A DNA stretch of 21,786 nucleotides from Reticulitermes lucifugus (taxonomy: Eukaryota; Arthropoda; Insecta; Blattodea; Rhinotermitidae): NCBI GenBank assembly GCA_026260175.1, contig JAKCWW010010394.1:1-21786 (forward strand), read 5' to 3'. The position numbers and the translations under genes are program-made. Below, piece after piece: positions 18,209-21,786 of the stretch (positions are counted from its first letter, which is position 1; each line of letters opens with the position of its first letter). The notes beneath the pieces are model-generated. The model saw only the letters and a program-made list of their open reading frames with translations, searched no databases and had not been told where the DNA came from.

Positions 18209-18346
18209 AAATATGTTCTGTTGAACTCTGGTTGGGAAACACTGTTCTAAGCAATTAGAGAACAGCCCAGTTGTTATTGTAAAGCTCAAATTATGCTGAC
18301 TTCTTCTTCATCCTCATGCTCCACAAAGATTCCGTTTAAATTATAT

Positions 18347-18366
18347 TATTAATATATATATTAATA
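18347..18366. repeat. Perfect 20-bp AT palindrome
   Basis: TATTAATA-TATA-TATTAATA type self-complementary sequence between the hAT-like element and the next SINE. Such palindromes are expected occasionally in AT-rich DNA. Confidence 0.6.
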
Positions 18367-18434
18367 TACAAATTAAATTGTAAAACAGATTTTATTATAA
18401 GGTGAAAGTAACAAAGAAACTTCGCGGAACTTAA

Positions 18435-18705
18435 TTAAGCATCCGCCATGGAGACGTATGGAGTACGGAGGTATAGCTTCATGCATTCTTAACCTCGGCA
18501 GTAAGGGAGTGAGTGGTTAGTTTCATGCCCCGACCGCTTTATCCCTGGGAAAATATCAACGGTATCCGTTGAATAGGAGGCTGAATGAATCCAAGACCCA
18601 GTTTGGACAGTGTAGAATGAAGAAAATCTTTGCCCATGCCGGAAATTGAATCCAAATTATTCATCCCATATCGTAGTCCCTACACTAACCGTGAACAGTT
18701 CCGGT
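18435..18705 (-). repeat. SINE family 1, nearly full-length, minus strand
   Basis: Plus-strand order is 'ccgccatggagacg', 'ggaggtatagcttcatgcattcttaacctcggcagta', 'gagtggttagtttcatgccccgaccgctttatccctggg', 'ataggaggctgaatgaatcc', then 'gccggaaattgaatcc', which is the reversed B box, and 'tcgtagtccctacactaaccg' with 'ttccgg', the reversed A-box end. Both ends of the 11.2-kb copy are thus represented. The tail is lost, and the promoter boxes carry substitutions. The 68-codon open frame at 18630-18836 overlaps the head and is spurious. Confidence 0.8.
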
Positions 18706-19434
18706 TCTGTTTCATTATAAGTTCTAACAAAATAACGACAGAAGTTGGATTATATGTCGTTATTCTTTTGTTGCATTTTATGAATGATGCAGACGTACGC
18801 CATATCAAACATTTAATAATATTGTTGCTAACCTAAGACAATGAAAACCAACTGTCTGCAGAGGAGACACGGTTCTTATTGTCTATCGGTGTTGTCCAAC
18901 GTCAGACTTCAGTAAACTAAATTAACTTCAATACTTTATTTTTCCTCATATGACTATACGTAATTATGAAACTTTTGTCTTGACAGATTGTCTGCATGTT
19001 GTCTTCAGTTACTTATAATTTTGTATGTCCTCAAATGCTTGAAGTCTGCAGCCTGTCCGTAACTACTTTGTAATTCTTTCCCACAGACCACTGTTTTCTC
19101 GACCCTTCTGGTTTTTTTTTCCCCCTGAAATTTCTTCTTATCGTAGCAACGGTACCCTTTTGGGTCTTCCTCGATCCGTTCTGGATGCTCGAGTTCGTAC
19201 TGCTTCTCATTAGACTTTTGCCAAACTTAGACGGGCATTCATTGTCTTATTTAGTCACAAATAGTATATCGACATGGGTCTTAACGCAGCAGTTACCTAG
19301 TAAAGTTGCGACATAACGTGCCTACGTGTAGTTAAGCGGCCTGCTGTTACAAATGTCCTGCTGCACTAGCTGTGTACTGACGAACCAGTTTTAAAACAGC
19401 GCGGAGTACTTGCCACAAGCTCTTGTGACCGTTC
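18706..19434. other. Unassigned spacer
   Basis: No gene or repeat recognised; a T run near 19112-19121 only. Confidence 0.4.
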
Positions 19435-19935
19435 ATGTGAGAGCAGCACCATCCACGATGTGCCGTGATTTCGTTTCGTGTCTCTGACTTTTCCTTATAC
19501 TCCCCCCACCCCCGATAAGTAGATGTCAAGGGATATCAACAAATCATGGGCCACAACTATAGCAGCTATTCCAGATGATGATGAAACATAGTATTGTTGA
19601 ACATCCAAAGAATAATCTCTTACAAAACACAATGTTGTAGGACTATCTCTTTCCCACTGTTGACCGGCCTTTTCAGATTCTTCGTCTTCTAATTCCTGGG
19701 CCACTCGAAAGGAATGCACAAAATGGTTAGCATCTGTTACAATATGCAGAAGATCACGTAGTAGTTGTCCATTAGGTTTTACTTTCTAAGGCCCCTTCAG
19801 TCGTTTTTAATGCTTCTTCAGTCGTTTGCGGAGAGATTCGTCAGCATTTTAAGACATAAATTTGCCACCTCAGAAGAATAATGTATTTGCTTGTTTCATT
19901 GGAGAAATGTAGTGTAGATTTGACCCTGAATTCTT
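19435..19935 (-). pseudogene. Probable Helitron Rep/helicase protein fragment
   Basis: Four blocks on the minus strand fall in the order and near the spacing of the region upstream of the HUH (Helitron_like_N) domain of insect Helitron proteins. RIQGQIYTTF (about 19934-19905) matches the FKIQGQVYH block. LLRDLLHIVTDANHFVHSFR, VAQEL (about 19765-19690) matches L---L---NPYVK-FR-A-E-L. QQYYVSSSSGIAAIVVAHD to LDIYL (about 19600-19518) matches R-YN-PTS-EVA-IIVG to RDIVL. After a stop in the same frame, KVRDTKRNH...MVLL (19493-19441) matches QRVSDTHRSY...VLLF. A stretch of 97 codons is open around the middle; a frameshift separates the first block. No helicase or hairpin terminus is seen. The family match is from memory and weak residue by residue. 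Confidence 0.55.
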
Positions 19936-20504
19936 AAACAGTAGACAGCATGCCCTCCAGTTGTTGCAAGCTGTGCACTTCCCGTCAGTCGCTCCCTTTT
20001 TCAATTAACTCTCTGATAAATACAGAAGTTTTAATGAAAACAGGTAACTCTGTACATTTCCTTACGTAACAACACGAACAGCACTACAGTAAATGTACAT
20101 TTCCGACAGAGCTTCTGTCGAGTACCGACTGACCTAGGCAGCTCTGTGGTGTTCCAGCGCTTGAGGAAATTGCTGGCCATGACATGTGTACCTTTTGTCG
20201 AGGAACTTTTTCGTTTGCCGAGCTGCTTGGCCCTCTTCGCTGTCTTTCATATGTTTGTCCCTACAAACATCTAATTTTGCCGAGTTTCCCGGCAGGCCTC
20301 TGTGTTCTTACACTGCTCTTGGCTTTGGAAAATCTCATATTCCTGTTGCTGTCGCTCACATTCTTGTTCATGCGCTGTGTGACGCTACCAGCGTAAATCA
20401 TTTCTTGTCGCCCACCAGGCATGTTAAGGAACCTTCTTTAGGTGTATTATTGAATGACGCTGACAATTGCTAAGATTATGCACTGTCAAAGATTGATAAT
20501 ATAT
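19936..20504. other. Unassigned spacer
   Basis: Two overlapping plus-strand frames (20184-20396 and 20186-20473) of 70 and 95 codons have no family I recognise. No repeats seen. Confidence 0.4.
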
Positions 20505-20640
20505 GTGTAAGGAGTATCGGTGAAATGGTACTTAACAACCAAAAAAGGAAATACTCCAAGAAAAACTAGTCCCAGTGCCTCTTTGTCCACCACAAATCCC
20601 ACATGGTCTGGCCTGGTATGTAACGAAGTCTCACACAGCA
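20505..20640 (+). repeat. Probable dispersed insect repeat
   Basis: The stretch 'aaatactccaagaaaaac', 'cccagtgcctctttgtccaccacaaatcccacatgg', 'tctggcctgg' is one I associate with repeats whose conceptual translation VPLCPPQIPH is found in many insect genome records. The class of the element is unknown to me, and only one copy lies in the window. Its ends are estimates. Confidence 0.4.
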
Positions 20641-20890
20641 TGTAAAGTTCAATATCATCCCACACTATTGATAAATACTCCAACACAAAACTACACCACA
20701 ATTTACTTCAAATATGTCATTTTCGTCAAATTCTGTATATCATCATCTTCAAGAAATGAAAAAAAAAATGTTTCGTGTTTCCATGTACCGTACATACCCT
20801 CGCAGCGGCGTTATAATGAAATTTGATTGGAACTGTCTGCATGGGGTTTCGTAGAAACTTCACAGACTGTGCCTAACTTTCGAAATAATA

Positions 20891-21076
20891 TAGGGCGATT
20901 CATATAGAACGACACCCAAATATTTAGCTGTAGATCATGAACGGTGGTCACTTCAAGCACATGATCAACATGAAGCAAGGTATGTGGCCCATCAGTAGGG
21001 CCTACTGTCACATTTTGTTCATTCGTTCGTGATCTGCAGCTAAATATTTGGGTTACGTTCTACACGAATCACCCTG
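20891..21076. mobile_element. 186-bp MITE with 53-bp terminal inverted repeats
   Basis: Left arm 20891-20943 and right arm 21024-21076 are reverse complements at 45 of 53 positions by my count, most differences being transitions. The longest exact shared block is CCAAATATTTAGCTG. Ends read (T/C)AGGG(C/T)GATTC. The 80-base centre has no open frame. No clear target duplication is seen. The 66-codon minus frame across 20811-21011 is a by-product. The superfamily cannot be fixed from the ends alone. Confidence 0.8.
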
Positions 21077-21139
21077 CAAAAGATAAATAATTTTCCTGGG
21101 GCTGTTTCTCCAAGGGCAATAATATGTTCTTAATTCAGA

Positions 21140-21275
21140 GAGGGGTTTCCTCGTGCGTCTGGTTTTCCCTGTCTTAATAATGGCGTGTGTTTAGGTTTTA
21201 CTCGAGCGCACAGGGAACAGTGGGTTTTCCCCGTGCCCTAGGAACGGAAAAAGTTGGGGTTTCCCGTGAGCGATT
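21140..21275. repeat. Three degenerate copies of a GGGTTTTCC-CGTG motif
   Basis: GGGGTTTCCTCGTGCG (about 21143), GGGTTTTCCCCGTGCC (about 21222) and GGGGTTTCCCGTGAGC (about 21255) share a core in the same orientation at uneven spacing, with 'gcgcacaggg' in between. This is probably a piece of a low-copy repeat; no gene is visible. Confidence 0.5.
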
Positions 21276-21289
21276 GTCGACTTTCGTTT

Positions 21290-21600
21290 TTTTGGACAGG
21301 TGCGCCCAGTATCAAATTTTCAAAATAAAAAGAAAACAATTTTTGGCTGGAAAACCGAAGGAACGATCACTTGACAGAGATAGGCGTAGATGGAAATTGT
21401 GACAATAATCTTAAAGATGTTGTGAGGGTGTGGACTGAATTCTTTCGGTTGAATGAATGGGGCACTGGCAGGCCCTTGTAAGCAAGGTAATGAATTATTG
21501 GATTCCATAAAATGCGTGAAATGTTTTGACTAGCTAAGCAAATACTAGCATCTCAATAAGGACTATTTTCCATGGAGTTCGTCAATTAACTTTTCATCTA
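21290..21600 (+). pseudogene. LINE ORF2 C-terminus and 3' UTR (copy 10)
   Basis: From about 21320 the frame reads KIKRKQFLAGKPKERSLDRD, RRRWKL, stop, corresponding to AYKILVGKPEGKRPLGRPRRRWED. In the same frame, past stops, RCCEGVD (family -GCEGVDW) and HWQALVSKVMNYWIP, stop (family QWRALVNAVMNLRVP, stop) end the protein. The 3' UTR to about 21600 includes 'gactagctaagcaaata', 'agcatctcaataaggact' and 'ccatggagtt', matching the other 3' ends. The reading frame is largely kept although stops have accumulated. Confidence 0.85.
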
Positions 21601-21611
21601 TATATGTTTTT

Positions 21612-21638
21612 ATTCTTTCTTTTTTCTTTCTTTTCTGC
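21612..21638. repeat. Pyrimidine-rich (TTTC)n stretch
   Basis: A short T/C-rich tract between two convergent LINE 3' ends; possibly a decayed tail of the plus-strand copy. Confidence 0.6.
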
Positions 21639-21661
21639 ACATTGTGGTGCACACTTATGGA

Positions 21662-21786
21662 AAACTAACTAACTAACCAACTCCATGCAGCAGAGTCCTT
21701 GAGAAGCTAACAGGTCCTCAGCCAGTCAAGAAATTCCCCGAATTTTATGGAACCCGAAGGTTCATTACCGCATTCACAAGAGCCCG
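21662..21786 (-). pseudogene. LINE 3' end, minus strand, cut by window edge (copy 11)
   Basis: The minus strand starts (at 21786) ALVNAVMNLRVP, stop, the exact terminal block of the family, followed by a 3' UTR containing 'ttcttgactggctgagg', 'agcttctcaaggactctgctgcatggagtt' and a (GGTT/AGTT)n tail ending near 21664. It is the best-preserved 3' terminus in the window, and the rest of the element should continue to the right of the window. It lies tail to tail with copy 10. Confidence 0.85.

Larger units (their letters stand above)
17748..18244. mobile_element. hAT-like non-autonomous DNA transposon
   Basis: The left end CAGTGTTTCCCAGC (17748-17761) and right end GGTTGGGAAACACTG (18230-18244) are inverted repeats; CAGTGTTTCCCAACC-type ends are typical of hAT-superfamily elements. 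Inside are 'ggaacccct' motifs at the left, a 154-bp tandem duplication and a run of 12 C. There is no transposase. Flanking 8-mers GTCTCGGT and TTCTAAGC match only partly, so the target duplication is either decayed or absent. Length 497 bp. Confidence 0.65.

Noticed and set aside
19495..19719. Host gene exon
   Set aside because: The stop-free stretch first looked like an exon, but the block order fits a Helitron protein better and the similarity continues past an in-frame stop.
20184..20473. Two overlapping plus-strand frames of 70 and 95 codons
   Set aside because: The leucine-rich translation suggests a membrane protein at first sight, but there is no family match and two frames are open over the same bases, which indicates low stop density and not coding.
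1..21786. CRISPR array, operon or prokaryotic defence system
   Set aside because: No regularly spaced direct repeats, no Shine-Dalgarno-led gene series and no long open frames. The content is eukaryotic repeats.

Overview
This window looks like AT-rich nuclear DNA of an insect, most plausibly a polyneopteran such as a cockroach or termite. The reasons are eukaryotic: tRNA-headed SINEs, many fragments of one LINE family whose protein reads I recall from blattodean and other arthropod genomes, DNA-transposon terminal repeats, and no operon-like gene packing. The placement rests on remembered repeat families, not on a search. I find no host protein-coding gene, rRNA or functional tRNA that I can defend; the longest open frames are about 100 codons, are unrecognised or overlap repeats, and look like chance.

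The main content is a graveyard of mobile elements. (1) One LINE family (endonuclease plus reverse transcriptase) is present as about eleven decayed fragments: 490-815, 1335-1990, possibly 2040-2125, 5940-6110, 9730-10580, 12150-12312, 13268-13630, 14930-15222, 16105-16500, 21290-21600 and 21662-21786, on both strands. (2) A second LINE family left its 3' end at 12597-12860. (3) SINE family 1, with a pol III head and a long conserved body, occurs at 322-478, 6120-6250, 7601-7800, 8235-8400, 11224-11530 (best copy), 15790-15935 and 18435-18705. (4) SINE family 2, with a tRNA-Leu-like head, occurs at 4810-5061 with a perfect 13-bp target duplication, and at 8547-8760.

DNA transposons are represented by an internally deleted mariner-type transposase relic (13965-14327), a hAT-like non-autonomous element with an internal 154-bp tandem duplication (17748-18244), a 186-bp MITE with about 53-bp inverted ends (20891-21076) and a probable Helitron protein fossil on the minus strand (19435-19935). 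A 136-bp foldback element with perfect 22-bp inverted ends (7392-7527) carries a hammerhead-ribozyme-like hairpin that recurs at 8735-8825 and, in weaker form, at 12908-12950.

The remaining spacers (about 0.8-1.3, 2.1-4.8, 5.1-5.9, 6.3-7.4, 8.8-9.7, 10.6-11.2, 14.3-14.9, 15.3-15.8, 16.5-17.7 and 18.7-19.4 kb) hold nothing I can name beyond short palindromes and simple repeats. There is no coordinated gene system. The points worth following are the hammerhead-like foldback element, the transposase deletion derivative, the Helitron relic, and the convergent LINE ends at the right edge.
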